From 54-19 sp038210655 (GTDB lineage: Bacteria > Chloroflexota > Chloroflexia > Chloroheliales > Chloroheliaceae), in the NCBI GenBank assembly GCA_038210655.1, contig JBBQWM010000024.1, positions 28,679-92,678 on the forward strand: a stretch of 64,000 nucleotides of DNA, given 5' to 3'. This document shows positions 8,007-16,914 of the stretch, one piece after another. The notes beneath the pieces are model-generated. The model had not been told where the DNA came from and did no database searches. It saw only the letters and a program-made list of their open reading frames with translations. The first letter of the stretch is position 1; each line of letters opens with the position of its first letter. A program made the translations under genes and the position numbers.

Positions 8007-11000
8007 TTAATTCAGCACTGGCTCAACAGTTTCTTTACCGTTGGGGTTGGCAGTCGCCCGTTTGAGCTTCGAGCCGTGTACCTTAAAATCGGTTACTTCA
8101 TCTACTCGCAACGACATTATCCTTGAGATGCTTTCCGGCCCCATCGAAACGCCATAGATCGTCCGAGCGGCCTCTATCGTCCCGCGATTGTGGGTAATAA
8201 CAATAAACTGGGTCTTGGGGGCTAACGTGCGTAGAGTTTCACAAAAACGACCGATATTCGATTCGTCCAGGGCGGCATCCACCTCGTCCAGCACACAGAA
8301 CGGGGACGGATTGACTTCGAGCAAGGCGAAAAGCAACGCAACTGCCGTTAGAGCGCGTTCGCCACCACTCAGCAGGGCCAGGTTTTGCTGACGCTTGCCG
8401 GGGGGCTGGGCCAAAATTTCAATCCCGGTCTGGGCCAGATTATCAGGATTGGTTAGCACCAGTTTAGCGGTTCCGCCGTTGAACAGCAACCCGAAGAAAC
8501 GCTTGAACTGGTCGGCGACCTTCTCAAAGGTCTCGGCAAACCGGGCCTGGGTAACTTCATCCAGGTTTTTTATCAAGCCCCGCAAAGTACGAGTAGTTTC
8601 TTCCAGGTCGTTTAATTGCCCGGTCAGAAATTCATAACGCTGTCTGGTTTCTTTGTACTCTTGCATCGCCAACGGATTGACCGCCCCGATCCGGCGCAAC
8701 CGACCGCGCAACTGTTCGATCCGCTCGGCCAATTGCACCGCCTCGCGGTCGGTCAAGGCCAACAATTCCTCCCACTCCGCCGGGTCTATCGCATCGCTAC
8801 CAACTATATCTTCCTCGACGGTGCCGTCCAACCGCAAAGCCGGAGCCAGATCGTCGGCAGCCCGCACCCGCAAAGTCTCAATCTCGCCCGTTATGCGTTG
8901 GGTTTCGAGCGCGGCCCGCCCGTGTGCGCCTTCCAGCGTCAAGAGTTCGCTACTAACCTCGCCCCAACCGCGTTCCTGATCGGTCAGCTTTTGTTCCAGT
9001 TGGCCTAGTTCTGCTTCCAACGGTGTGATCTCCGAACGCAAAGCTTCAAGTCGAAGTGAGACTTGCTGCATCTCGGTTTGGGTCTCGGCCAGTGCGGTTT
9101 GTAACTGCTGCACCTGCCCATCTAACTCGTTCAAACGGCCCTTACGGGCGGTGGTTTGCTGGGTCAGGCGGGTCTGTTCGCCTCGTGCCAGATCAAGACT
9201 TTGCTGGCTGTTTTTGAGACGCTGGACGGCAAGGGCGGCGGCGGTTCGCATTGCAGCCAGTTTCTCGCGCTCGTCGTTGGCGGTAGCGGCGGCTAAGCGG
9301 GTGGCTCGTTCGAGTTGAGCCAGGGTCGCCATCGCTTGAAGATGGAGTTGGGTCGTTTCCTGGTGTTCGTGATCCAATTGGGCGGCCCGGTCGGTTAGCC
9401 CAACGATCTCCTGCGCCAGGTTCTGGTTATTTTCCTCCCGAACTTTGAGTTCGTGTGAAAGTTTATCAAATTCGGTACGGAGCGCAGTTTGCTTTTCGCG
9501 GGCCTGTTGTTGCTGTTTGTTGAGGCTATGGGTCTCGCGTTCCAGGTCGGCAATTTGCTGGCGGTTGGCGGCAGCCCGGCCTTGAGCCTGGGAAAGGGCC
9601 GCGGCTTCCTGGGTGATCTGCTTTTCCAGTAGGCCGATTTCGAGTGGCAATTCGCGCAACTCTCGTTCGCGCATCAACACGCTACCCTCGGCCCGGTCTT
9701 TTTCCTTGCCGGACGCGCCACCCGTGACTGCTCCACTGCTCCGCAAGATTTCACCGCTCAGGGTAACTACCGTCCAGCCTCCACTCAACTCGCGCAAAGC
9801 CACCCGACCAACAGCCAATTCTTCGACCACCAACACCCGACCGAGCAACTGATCGTAAATTGGGCGGTAACGTGGCTCGAAAGTGATAAGATCGCTGGCA
9901 ATGCCGCGCACTCCTTCCATTTGGGCCACGCTGCGGGGCAGGTTGCCTGCCGGGGCCGCACGTAAATTATCGAGTGGTAAAAAGGTCGCCCGACCTGCGC
10001 CCGCCGACTTCAAGAGGCCAATCGCACGCTCGGCATCCTCAAAATGCTCAACTACCACGTCTTGCAGGTGCATACCGAGAGCCACCTCAACCGCCACTTC
10101 CAGGTCGGCTGGCGCTTGCAGCAAATTCGCCACAAGACCCAGCACTCCCTTGAGGCGCGGCTGATTGCCGCCTGCCGCTTGCATGACGGTACGCACCCCA
10201 CCGTGCAAGCCGGTAAAACTGCTCTGAAGACGCTGCAAAAGTTCCAGCCGTGACCGGGCCGAATCCAGTTTGGAACGGGCTTCGCGGACGGCTTCCTCGC
10301 TACGGCGAATATCACTGGCGGCAGCCGAATTCTCGGCCTCAAGTTGCTGTCGGCGGTCGCTCAACTGCCGGGCCTGTTCATCCAGCCCGGCCAACGTTCC
10401 AAGCACGACCGCAATTTCTTCTTCGATCTCAGATTGCCGGGTCGTCAGGGTCGTGCGGTTCTGTAAATACTGCTCCTGCTGGCGGGCGAGTTGGGCCTGT
10501 CGCTCGACCAGTTGCGCCCGACGCTGCTTGACGCTCTCGATCCGATTGACCTGTCGGCTGACTTCTTGCCGTTGCTTTTCCTGGTTGTCTTCGGCCTGCC
10601 GTATCTGGGTGGTGTGGGTCTTTAGGACGGCTTCCTGCTCGGCAAGGCGGGTCGTTTCGCTGCCCTGCTCGGCTAAGATGGCAGCGTGTTCGTGTTCCAG
10701 TTCGGTCAGACGTTTGCGGTTACTTTCCAAACCGACTTCCAAATTTACCAGTTCTTGGGCCTGACCCTCGCGCTGGCGGGTCAGGCCGTTCAAACGTTCG
10801 CGGTCAACCGCAATTTGTTGCTGCAACTGCTGGGCGCGGTTATGTAACTGGCTGCTGGCCTGATGACGTTCGCCCAACCGGGTGCGCCGCTCATTCTGGA
10901 CGGTGCGGGCGGCTTCGATCCCCTGTTGCAAGCTTTCGAGCCGGGTTTTGCCCGCTTCAAGGGCGGCGCGGGCGGCGCTCTCCTGCTGGCGGGCCGAGTC

Positions 11001-11714
11001 CAGGGCAGCCTGAAATTTGCGCCAACGGTCGCCATAGTAGCGCTTGAGCAAAACCTGTAGCTCTTCTTGCAAAGTGTAATAATCTTCGGCTTGACGAGCG
11101 TGCCGTTCCAAACCCTTGAGGCGAGGCTCGATTTCCGCCACCATAATGTTGATCTGTTGGGCGTTGGCTTCCTGTTTGGATAGACTATTTTCGGCTTCGG
11201 CTTTTTTCAAATTGTAGAGGCCGATGCTGGCGGCATCCTCGAACAGGCCGCGCCTTTCTTCCGGCTTCTGGCTAAGCGCGGCATCTACCATGCCCTGGGT
11301 AATCACGGTATAGGTCTGGGAGAGTGGCATAGTCGCCTCGGTGATGTCCTTGAGGCGTACCCGGCTTTTGTTGATATAATATTCGTTTTCGCCGGTACGG
11401 TAGGCCCGCCGAGTAACCGTTACTTCATTAAAATCGAGCGGCAGCTTGTGGTCGGTATTATCAAAGGTGATACTGGCCTCGGCGTAGCCCATAGCAGGCT
11501 TGAGGGCGCTCCCCGCAAAAATTACATCCTCGGTTTTACGACCACGCAGCACCGAATAACGCTGCTCCCCCAATACCCACCGGATTGCATCGGCAATATT
11601 GCTCTTGCCGCTCCCGTTCGGGCCGACAATAGCCGTAATGCCGGTATCGTATAAAAATTCGGTCTTTTGGGCAAAAGTTTTGAACCCCTGTACCTGGAGA
11701 CGTTTAAGATACAT
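8007..11714 (-). CDS. smc: Chromosome segregation protein SMC
   Basis: 1235 residues, the usual SMC length. Walker A is GPNGSGKSN (31-39). Two long coiled-coil arms (about 165-500 and 670-1000) flank a hinge (about 505-660, containing LGLVANLLQAPADLE). The ABC signature LSGGERAL begins at 1115 and Walker B FCVLDEVDAAL at about 1139. SMC works as a dimer with ScpAB to compact and separate chromosomes. No scpA or scpB is nearby. The gene is followed by the secreted-protein gene with only a 28-bp gap. A basic tail of about 30 residues after the ATPase domain is slightly longer than usual. Confidence 0.97.
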   Translation of the reverse strand: MYLKRLQVQGFKTFAQKTEFLYDTGITAIVGPNGSGKSNIADAIRWVLGEQRYSVLRGRKTEDVIFAGSALKPAMGYAEASITFDNTDHKLPLDFNEVTVTRRAYRTGENEYYINKSRVRLKDITEATMPLSQTYTVITQGMVDAALSQKPEERRGLFEDAASIGLYNLKKAEAENSLSKQEANAQQINIMVAEIEPRLKGLERHARQAEDYYTLQEELQVLLKRYYGDRWRKFQAALDSARQQESAARAALEAGKTRLESLQQGIEAARTVQNERRTRLGERHQASSQLHNRAQQLQQQIAVDRERLNGLTRQREGQAQELVNLEVGLESNRKRLTELEHEHAAILAEQGSETTRLAEQEAVLKTHTTQIRQAEDNQEKQRQEVSRQVNRIESVKQRRAQLVERQAQLARQQEQYLQNRTTLTTRQSEIEEEIAVVLGTLAGLDEQARQLSDRRQQLEAENSAAASDIRRSEEAVREARSKLDSARSRLELLQRLQSSFTGLHGGVRTVMQAAGGNQPRLKGVLGLVANLLQAPADLEVAVEVALGMHLQDVVVEHFEDAERAIGLLKSAGAGRATFLPLDNLRAAPAGNLPRSVAQMEGVRGIASDLITFEPRYRPIYDQLLGRVLVVEELAVGRVALRELSGGWTVVTLSGEILRSSGAVTGGASGKEKDRAEGSVLMRERELRELPLEIGLLEKQITQEAAALSQAQGRAAANRQQIADLERETHSLNKQQQQAREKQTALRTEFDKLSHELKVREENNQNLAQEIVGLTDRAAQLDHEHQETTQLHLQAMATLAQLERATRLAAATANDEREKLAAMRTAAALAVQRLKNSQQSLDLARGEQTRLTQQTTARKGRLNELDGQVQQLQTALAETQTEMQQVSLRLEALRSEITPLEAELGQLEQKLTDQERGWGEVSSELLTLEGAHGRAALETQRITGEIETLRVRAADDLAPALRLDGTVEEDIVGSDAIDPAEWEELLALTDREAVQLAERIEQLRGRLRRIGAVNPLAMQEYKETRQRYEFLTGQLNDLEETTRTLRGLIKNLDEVTQARFAETFEKVADQFKRFFGLLFNGGTAKLVLTNPDNLAQTGIEILAQPPGKRQQNLALLSGGERALTAVALLFALLEVNPSPFCVLDEVDAALDESNIGRFCETLRTLAPKTQFIVITHNRGTIEAARTIYGVSMGPESISRIMSLRVDEVTDFKVHGSKLKRATANPNGKETVEPVLN

Positions 11715-11761
11715 TTATTTCAAGTCTTTCAAGAAAATCTAACTATAACCAAAATAAAAGT

Positions 11762-11839
11762 GTAACTTCTCGGATTATAGGCACAACCACTACCCTTTAT
11801 TCTTTTGGGCCATCTATAACGGCAAAGATTGAGAAGTTA
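11762..11839. mobile_element. Small inverted-repeat element, GTAACTACTCA family, copy 2a
   Basis: 78 bp from GTAACTTCTC to GAGAAGTTA, a variant of the family ends. It is bounded by AATAAAAGT (11753-11761) and ATTAAAATT (11840-11848), a 7/9 match, and shares the right-hand 9-mer with the next element. The two elements are thus head to tail with a common junction. Confidence 0.55.
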
Positions 11840-11848
11840 ATTAAAATT

Positions 11849-11951
11849 GTAACTACTCAGAGCGGGCGACCACAAGGGTCGCCCCAACAACGAATTTTGG
11901 GTAGGGGCGACCCTTGTGGTCGCCCAAAGTAGTAGGCAAGCTGAGAAGTTA
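11849..11951. mobile_element. Small inverted-repeat element, GTAACTACTCA family, copy 2b
   Basis: 103 bp from GTAACTACTCA to TGAGAAGTTA, with perfect 9-bp direct repeats ATTAAAATT at 11840-11848 and 11952-11960. The interior is a large hairpin (GGGCGACCACAAGGGTCGCC and its complement). The right-hand duplication overlaps the stop codon of the HD-domain gene. Confidence 0.75.
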
Positions 11952-11958
11952 ATTAAAA

Positions 11959-12588
11959 TTAGCCTAAACTGGCCTTAAATGCCGCCACTACCTTTGGGTC
12001 GAACTGGGTTCCAGCCTGTTTGGTAATAAAGACCAATGCTTCGGCCCCCGACACGCTCACCCGGTAAAAGCGCGAGGCGGTCAGCGCATCGTAAGCTTTG
12101 CAGACCGCGATTATTCGAGCGCCAAGCGGGATAGCTTCGCCCTGCTGCTGGCCTGGAAAGCCGTAGGTCCCGGCGTACCATTCGTTCTGACTGGCGATAA
12201 TCGCGCTCACCGTCTCCATCTGATAGACGTTGCTAAATATTTTGGCTCCGGTCAGGATGCTCTGGCGCATTACTTCCAATTCGTCGTCGGTCAACCGGGC
12301 CGGTTTGTTCAAGATGGCTTCGGGGACGCTGATCGCGCCATAATCGTAGAACAGCCCGGCCAGCCGTACCATTTCTATATCTTCGGTGGATAATCCCAAC
12401 TGGCGGGCCGTTTCAACTGCGTACTGGCTCATCCGACGACCACGCTCCAAAAGAACCGGCGACCGAGCCATCAGTACGTTGCTCAGAGCCTCAATAAAGG
12501 TCTGGCGCAGCTGTTTGTTTTCAGCTTTAAGTCGGGCCTCACTCTCTTTAAGTAGCTGGATTTGCGCGTCATACTCGTTTTGGGACAC
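11959..12588 (-). CDS. HD-GYP-like domain protein, catalytically degenerate
   Basis: 209 residues, GTG start with GAGGAGG seven bases upstream. A short coiled coil (1-35) is followed by an HD-GYP fold. The fold is clear from SVPEAILNKPARLT, IPLGARIIAVCKAYDALT and the C-terminal GTQFDPKVVAAF. The active-site residues are altered: the HD pair is YD (81-82), the following Lys is Ala, the HHE motif is QNE, GYP is GFP, and the Asp of the usual VADxYD is Lys (164). It is therefore unlikely to hydrolyse cyclic di-GMP and may be a binding or scaffold protein. It stands alone between rpoN and smc. Confidence 0.78.
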   Translation of the reverse strand: MSQNEYDAQIQLLKESEARLKAENKQLRQTFIEALSNVLMARSPVLLERGRRMSQYAVETARQLGLSTEDIEMVRLAGLFYDYGAISVPEAILNKPARLTDDELEVMRQSILTGAKIFSNVYQMETVSAIIASQNEWYAGTYGFPGQQQGEAIPLGARIIAVCKAYDALTASRFYRVSVSGAEALVFITKQAGTQFDPKVVAAFKASLG

Positions 12589-13234
12589 TCGATAACCTCC
12601 TCATTGGAGCGTAATACAAATGTAAGCAGGACGATATTATTTGAGTTTTAATAAAATCTCTAATCAAATAGACATAGCTGGAGTCGCAAAAGTAGAAAAA
12701 GCGTACTAGCTGGATTTTACCATTCTGGCCCTTGCTTTGCAAATTCAGGGTTGGCAACGTCATAACCCAGATAAACACAGATGGGACGGATGAACACCGA
12801 TGATTCTAAATTAAGAAGCTTGGTAGCTCAAGCACAGGGATTCTAAATTAGGACTTTCGCTTGGCACAATCGCTCTGAGTTCATGGTTTGCTTTTAAGGC
12901 TAACTTTATAGGCTCAAAGCGAAAGTCGTGTAAATAAAGAAATTTGGTAGCTCGGTAGTAGAGCGGTGTGGGTGGGTTTAAGGCTATTTGTTCCAACTAA
13001 GTAGAAAATCGATAGGTATTCGCATAAATAAAGTACAGATAGCTAGATAAAACTAAATCATAGATTACTTTGACTTGACTTACCCTTAGATTGAGCCTAG
13101 CTGTTCGAAAAATTGGTAGCCGAGTAGTAAAAAGCGGGGGCGAAACCGCTTTGACTAGACTTAGCCCACCGTCAACAACCGCCCGCTAAAGCAAGGCGGC
13201 TTGCACCTCTTTATCTGTAGTACCCAAAGCAACC
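12589..13234. other. Intergenic region with repeats, no convincing gene
   Basis: Contains direct copies of GATTCTAAATTA (12802-12813 and 12839-12850), the element at 12852-12927, and degenerate repeats of TTGGTAGCTC (about 12829, 12944, 13115). One of these resembles a tRNA D-arm, but no tRNA fold surrounds it. The short open frames here look like chance. Confidence 0.6.
12852..12927. repeat. Inverted-repeat element, GACTTTCGCTT family, copy 2
   Basis: GACTTTCGCTT (12852-12862) and AAGCGAAAGTC (12917-12927) bound 76 bp, the same ends and almost the same length as copy 1 at 5784-5858. The interiors differ, so conservation is limited to the termini, as expected of a short mobilised element. 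Confidence 0.65.
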
Positions 13235-14704
13235 CTAGCGCAAGGTTGAAGGCAATATCTTGAGTTGGGAACGGTACTTGGCGACCGTCCGGCGGGCTAC
13301 GTGAAAGCCCTGCTCAGCTAACCGCTCCACGATCACCTGATCGGTCAAACGGCTGTTGCCTTTATTTTTCTCACCTTCCAAAATCTCTTTGATAACATCT
13401 TTGATGCTGAGGGAGGCTGTAAAGAAATCACTAAATGGAACGACTTTACGATTAGGTAGCATCACATATTTACCGGCAGTCGCCCGGCTGACCGTACTTT
13501 CGTGCAAACCAAGATAACTTGCCAGGGTCGAACGGGTCAACGGGCGTAGATCACGCACCCCATTTTTTAAGAAATCTTTTTGGGTTTCGACCAGTGCCTG
13601 GGTTATTCGCAAAATAGTTTCGCGTCGTTGGTTAATATTCGACATAAAGAGTTTAGCCCGATTGACATAGCGGCGCACGTGTTCGCGGTCTTCCTCGCTG
13701 CCTTCGGCTTCGGTCTGGGCAAAGGAAGTTGCCAGGTTCATATAGAGTGGGTTCAATTTAAGGAAGAAGCGCTTGGACTCGATAACCTCCACCACGAATT
13801 CACCTTCACGCTCGCTAATAATCACATCGGGCAACACATGAGCGGTACGCACCCCACCGTAATGCACCCCAGTAAGTTCGCCAACCTGCCCGGAGGTAGG
13901 AAAGGGATTGAGGTTTTTCTTTATAAACTCGCGGGCCTGATTTACTTCATCAGTAGAAATTCCCATTTGTTGAGCCATATAGGTATATTTGTGCAAACCC
14001 AGCGCCTCAAAATATTTTTCTAGTATTATACGAACATTCGGGGCTTCAACGCCTTGCTCTTCCAGAAAGGATAACTGAAGTAGTAAACATTCTTGAAGAT
14101 TACGCGCTCCCACCCCGGCAGGCGCGATCTGCTGCAACTCGCGCAAAATCCGCACTACTCTTTCTTCATCGGTCCCAAAAGCCTCGGCAACCGAGTCAAG
14201 CGGCGTGGAAAGATAACCACGCTCGTCCAAACTGCCGACCAAGAATTCAGCCATAGGAATATCATCTTCGGGCAACGTTACCGACAGATCAGCCAGGATG
14301 CGTTCGTTCAGAGGCATTTCGGCGGCGACCAGCGTTAACGGGTCGAATTCTTCATCGGCTCCATAACCGCTACTGCTACTGCCCGACCAGCTTTCCGCCT
14401 GATTATAATAATCATTACTGTAGTCGTCTGAGGTGGACTTATTGATGCCGAACCCATAGTCGTCACTTTTTTTATGATCCAATTTGTCATTCAAGCAGCG
14501 TGGACAGCTAGAACCCCGGTAGGCTCCCCCACAAGTCGGGCAAAGACGGCGCTCGTCCATTTCGAGGGCCGGATTGGACTCCAACTCCTGCCGAATTTCC
14601 TCTTGCAGTTCAGCGCTACTAAGTTGTAAAATTTCATTTAGAATAATCAAGCTAGGGCTTACCCTGACTTGTTGTTCCTGAGTTACTCCAAAAGATAACT
14701 CCAC
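13235..14704 (-). CDS. rpoN: RNA polymerase sigma-54 factor
   Basis: 489 residues. Region I is the Gln/Leu-rich N-terminus (1-50, LNEILQLSSAELQEEIRQEL). A core-binding domain (about 125-310) and a DNA-binding half follow, ending with the RpoN box ARRTVAKYR (470-478), the -24 recognition element. GTG start with GGAG nine bases upstream. Between region I and the core domain lies a CxxC-x8-CxxC cluster (C55, C58, C67, C70), a zinc-ribbon-like insertion not present in the well-studied proteins, then an acidic, Asn/Ser/Tyr-rich linker. It is divergent from an NtrC-type activator, so factor and activator are encoded together. Confidence 0.96.
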   Translation of the reverse strand: MELSFGVTQEQQVRVSPSLIILNEILQLSSAELQEEIRQELESNPALEMDERRLCPTCGGAYRGSSCPRCLNDKLDHKKSDDYGFGINKSTSDDYSNDYYNQAESWSGSSSSGYGADEEFDPLTLVAAEMPLNERILADLSVTLPEDDIPMAEFLVGSLDERGYLSTPLDSVAEAFGTDEERVVRILRELQQIAPAGVGARNLQECLLLQLSFLEEQGVEAPNVRIILEKYFEALGLHKYTYMAQQMGISTDEVNQAREFIKKNLNPFPTSGQVGELTGVHYGGVRTAHVLPDVIISEREGEFVVEVIESKRFFLKLNPLYMNLATSFAQTEAEGSEEDREHVRRYVNRAKLFMSNINQRRETILRITQALVETQKDFLKNGVRDLRPLTRSTLASYLGLHESTVSRATAGKYVMLPNRKVVPFSDFFTASLSIKDVIKEILEGEKNKGNSRLTDQVIVERLAEQGFHVARRTVAKYRSQLKILPSTLR

Positions 14705-15153
14705 TTTGCTTATCTCCTTTTTATACTAAGTCTGAAAGGTCTTTATTCTTTTAATTAACTGTTGTAATAAGCTAGACAGACACCCGATTCCAACGGCTTT
14801 TGTTAGCAGGCTAAACCAGCTTCTTTTGTTTTTAGCCCAATTCGATTTAGCCCCTACTTCGGTCTAACGACTTTAGGTTAAGCATTGTTATCTTTAGTAT
14901 GGCTAATTATACTTGGTTGAGACTAACTTTTTCAATTTTGACAAAGCAGCCCGCCTAAAGTGCTATTAGCACAAAGCGTGCCATCAAAAATATACGATAC
15001 TGACAACGAATCGGCTTTTTTTAGCTTTGAAACAGGCTCTGAACGCGGTCAAATCGAGGTAAATCGCGGGTTAGTAAGTAAGCCGAAGCTAAAATATGGT
15101 AAAATACTCAGGTGGTATAGAGCGACATTAATGGACGAAATAGGAGAAAATTA
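14705..15153. other. Divergent intergenic region, rpoN and activator gene
   Basis: 449 bp holding the promoters of both genes. A near-consensus sigma-54 site on the minus strand is listed separately. An open frame at 14960-15154 that overlaps the activator start codon has no recognisable product or good ribosome site and I do not accept it. Confidence 0.5.
14969..14983 (-). promoter_or_regulatory. Possible sigma-54 promoter upstream of rpoN
   Basis: On the minus strand the sequence reads TGGCACG-N4-GTGC. The -24 element is perfect, and the -12 element keeps the essential GC but has G for T at its first base. It points towards rpoN, 265 bp away, so it could allow autoregulation. One mismatch and the long leader keep this tentative. 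Confidence 0.35.
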
Positions 15154-16539
15154 GTGGGAGAGATTAAAAAGCATATCCTTATCGCCGATGACGAGCCGGA
15201 TATACTGGAACTACTCTCAAGTTGGTTCGAGGATGCTGGGTATGAGGTAAGTCAGGCCAAAGATGGCACACAGGCTCTGCAAAAAATCCAACAATTAAAG
15301 ACCGAACTTGGTTTGATTTTACTGGATGTCCAGATGCCAGGAATGGATGGTTTAGCTACGTTAAAGCAGCTTAAAGACACCCATAAAGACTTTGATATAC
15401 CGATTATTGTTATGACCGCTTTCGGTACTGGCAGCCTGGCAATCAAAGCGATGCAACAAGGCGCTTACGACTATATCACCAAACCTTTTGATGACTTACA
15501 GGCGCTATTGCATCGAGTAGAGCAGGTTTTCGAGTATCGTCGATTGTCGGACGAAGTTACCGAACTCAAAAGCAAACTGACCACTGGGGAGAAGATTATC
15601 GGTAATAGCCCCGTAATGCAAGAGGTTTATAAGTCGATTGGTAAAGTAGCCAACAGCAATGCTACCGTCTTGATTACGGGTGAAACCGGAACTGGCAAGG
15701 AATTGATTGCCAATGTCATTCATTCGACTTCACGCTATGCACGGGGGCCGTTTGTGGCAATCAACTGTGGAGCTTTGCCCGAAACGCTGCTGGAAAGCGA
15801 ACTTTTCGGGTACGAAGCGGGAGCCTTTACTGGGGCGACCAAACTTCGCAAAGGCCGCTTTGAAATGGCCGAAAAAGGGACTATTTTCCTGGACGAAATA
15901 GGCGAGTGTAGTCCTAGCACTCAGAGCAAGCTTTTGCGGGTTTTGCAGGAGCGCGTGGTAGACCGCCTGGGCGGGACGCTACCGATCAAAATTGATGTGC
16001 GCCTGGTGGCAGCTACTAACCGCAATTTGGAAGAGGAAGCCGCCGCCGGAAAATTCCGCTCCGACCTGTTCTTCCGGCTGAATGTTATCTCTATTCATAT
16101 GCCGCCACTGCGCGAACGCAAAGACGATATTCCACTATTGGCCGAACATTTCCTGGATAAGCACCGCTATACCCCCAGTAGTCCGGCAGCCCGTCTTAGT
16201 GTAGACGCAATCCAGGCTTTGCAAGAGCATAATTGGCCGGGAAACGTGCGCGAATTGGAGAACGTGATCCAGCGGGCCGTCGTAAATGCGCGGGGTGGGG
16301 TTATTACTACCCAAAACCTGACCCTTTCTTCTCGGCCCGAACGTGAAAGTACCACCACTCTTTATATCAATCAATTGGTCAAAGATCGTACTCCGCTCTC
16401 CCAGGCTCTCTCCACTTTCGAGCGGGCCATGCTTTTGGAAGGCTTAAACCAGGCCGCTACGCCAGAAGAAGCCGCCGACTTGTTGGGGCTGAATCTGACT
16501 GACCTGCACGACCGATTAAGCAAATACAACCTGCGATAA
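15154..16539 (+). CDS. Sigma-54-dependent response regulator, NtrC family
   Basis: 461 residues, GTG start with GGAG upstream. A receiver domain (8-120) has D12/D13, phospho-acceptor D58 and K110. The AAA+ domain (about 145-375) has Walker A GETGTGKE (176-183), the sigma-54 contact loop GAFTGA (223-228) and Walker B IFLDEI (244-249). A short Fis-type helix-turn-helix ends the protein (about 420-461). All parts needed to remodel sigma-54 holoenzyme are intact. No cognate kinase is adjacent; candidates in the window lie 32-45 kb away. The nearest sigma-54 promoter is immediately downstream (16701). Confidence 0.95.
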   Translation: MGEIKKHILIADDEPDILELLSSWFEDAGYEVSQAKDGTQALQKIQQLKTELGLILLDVQMPGMDGLATLKQLKDTHKDFDIPIIVMTAFGTGSLAIKAMQQGAYDYITKPFDDLQALLHRVEQVFEYRRLSDEVTELKSKLTTGEKIIGNSPVMQEVYKSIGKVANSNATVLITGETGTGKELIANVIHSTSRYARGPFVAINCGALPETLLESELFGYEAGAFTGATKLRKGRFEMAEKGTIFLDEIGECSPSTQSKLLRVLQERVVDRLGGTLPIKIDVRLVAATNRNLEEEAAAGKFRSDLFFRLNVISIHMPPLRERKDDIPLLAEHFLDKHRYTPSSPAARLSVDAIQALQEHNWPGNVRELENVIQRAVVNARGGVITTQNLTLSSRPERESTTTLYINQLVKDRTPLSQALSTFERAMLLEGLNQAATPEEAADLLGLNLTDLHDRLSKYNLR

Positions 16540-16563
16540 GTATTGGCCTTAGCCAGCTTTTCG

Positions 16564-16598
16564 AGCCTATTTACCACTGCGGGTAGATAGGCTTTTTT
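16564..16598 (+). terminator. Rho-independent terminator of the NtrC-type gene
   Basis: AGCCTATTTACC, five-base loop, GGGTAGATAGGCT, followed by a run of T. It has a strong stem and a T tail, 25 bases after the stop codon. Confidence 0.85.
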
Positions 16599-16700
16599 AG
16601 CGCTGAGTAGTTACTCCAAATCGAGTAGCAAGCAAAAATTAAAATCCTGAGCAGAGTGACCCGCCAATTTCCCCGATTATTAATTATCGGTGCGCTATTT

Positions 16701-16716
16701 TGGCACGTAACTTGCT
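16701..16716 (+). promoter_or_regulatory. Sigma-54 (-24/-12) promoter
   Basis: TGGCACG-TAAC-TTGCT matches the consensus TGGCACG-N4-TTGCW at every position with exact spacing. The predicted start is about 16727, giving a leader of about 190 bases before the ferritin-like gene. The near-palindrome at 16673-16690 is very close to the -24 box. Activator sites usually lie further upstream, so its role is unclear. rpoN and an activator are encoded just upstream. Confidence 0.88.
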
Positions 16717-16914
16717 TTTCTTATTTGCGAGGTAATAGGTACCTTAAAACCTATCCAGTAGTAATAGGGCAGAAGATGCCCTACCGAATGATAGCTGTTG
16801 GATCAGGCTCAGATTGTGAATAGTGGATCGCCGGTCGGAAACAATTGCTCGAATGTTTAGCATCTAGCCCACTGGAACCGGCAATCTAAAGATATAGTAA
16901 TAAGGAGATTTAAA

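Larger units (their letters stand above)
16540..16914. other. Intergenic control region of the ferritin-like gene
   Basis: Holds, in order, the terminator of the activator gene, an isolated TGAGTAGTTAC repeat end (16604-16614), an 18-bp near-palindrome CCGATTATTAATTATCGG (16673-16690), the sigma-54 promoter, and a leader of roughly 190 bases with no open frame that I can support. Confidence 0.7.

Noticed and set aside
12948..12966. TAGCTCGGTAGTAGAGCGG resembles a tRNA D-arm
   Set aside because: No acceptor stem, anticodon arm or T-arm can be placed around it; it is one of several degenerate TTGGTAGCTC repeats nearby.
14960..15154. 64-codon open frame overlapping the start of the NtrC-type gene
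   Set aside because: No family resemblance, no ribosome site, and it lies in a divergent promoter region. Most likely chance.
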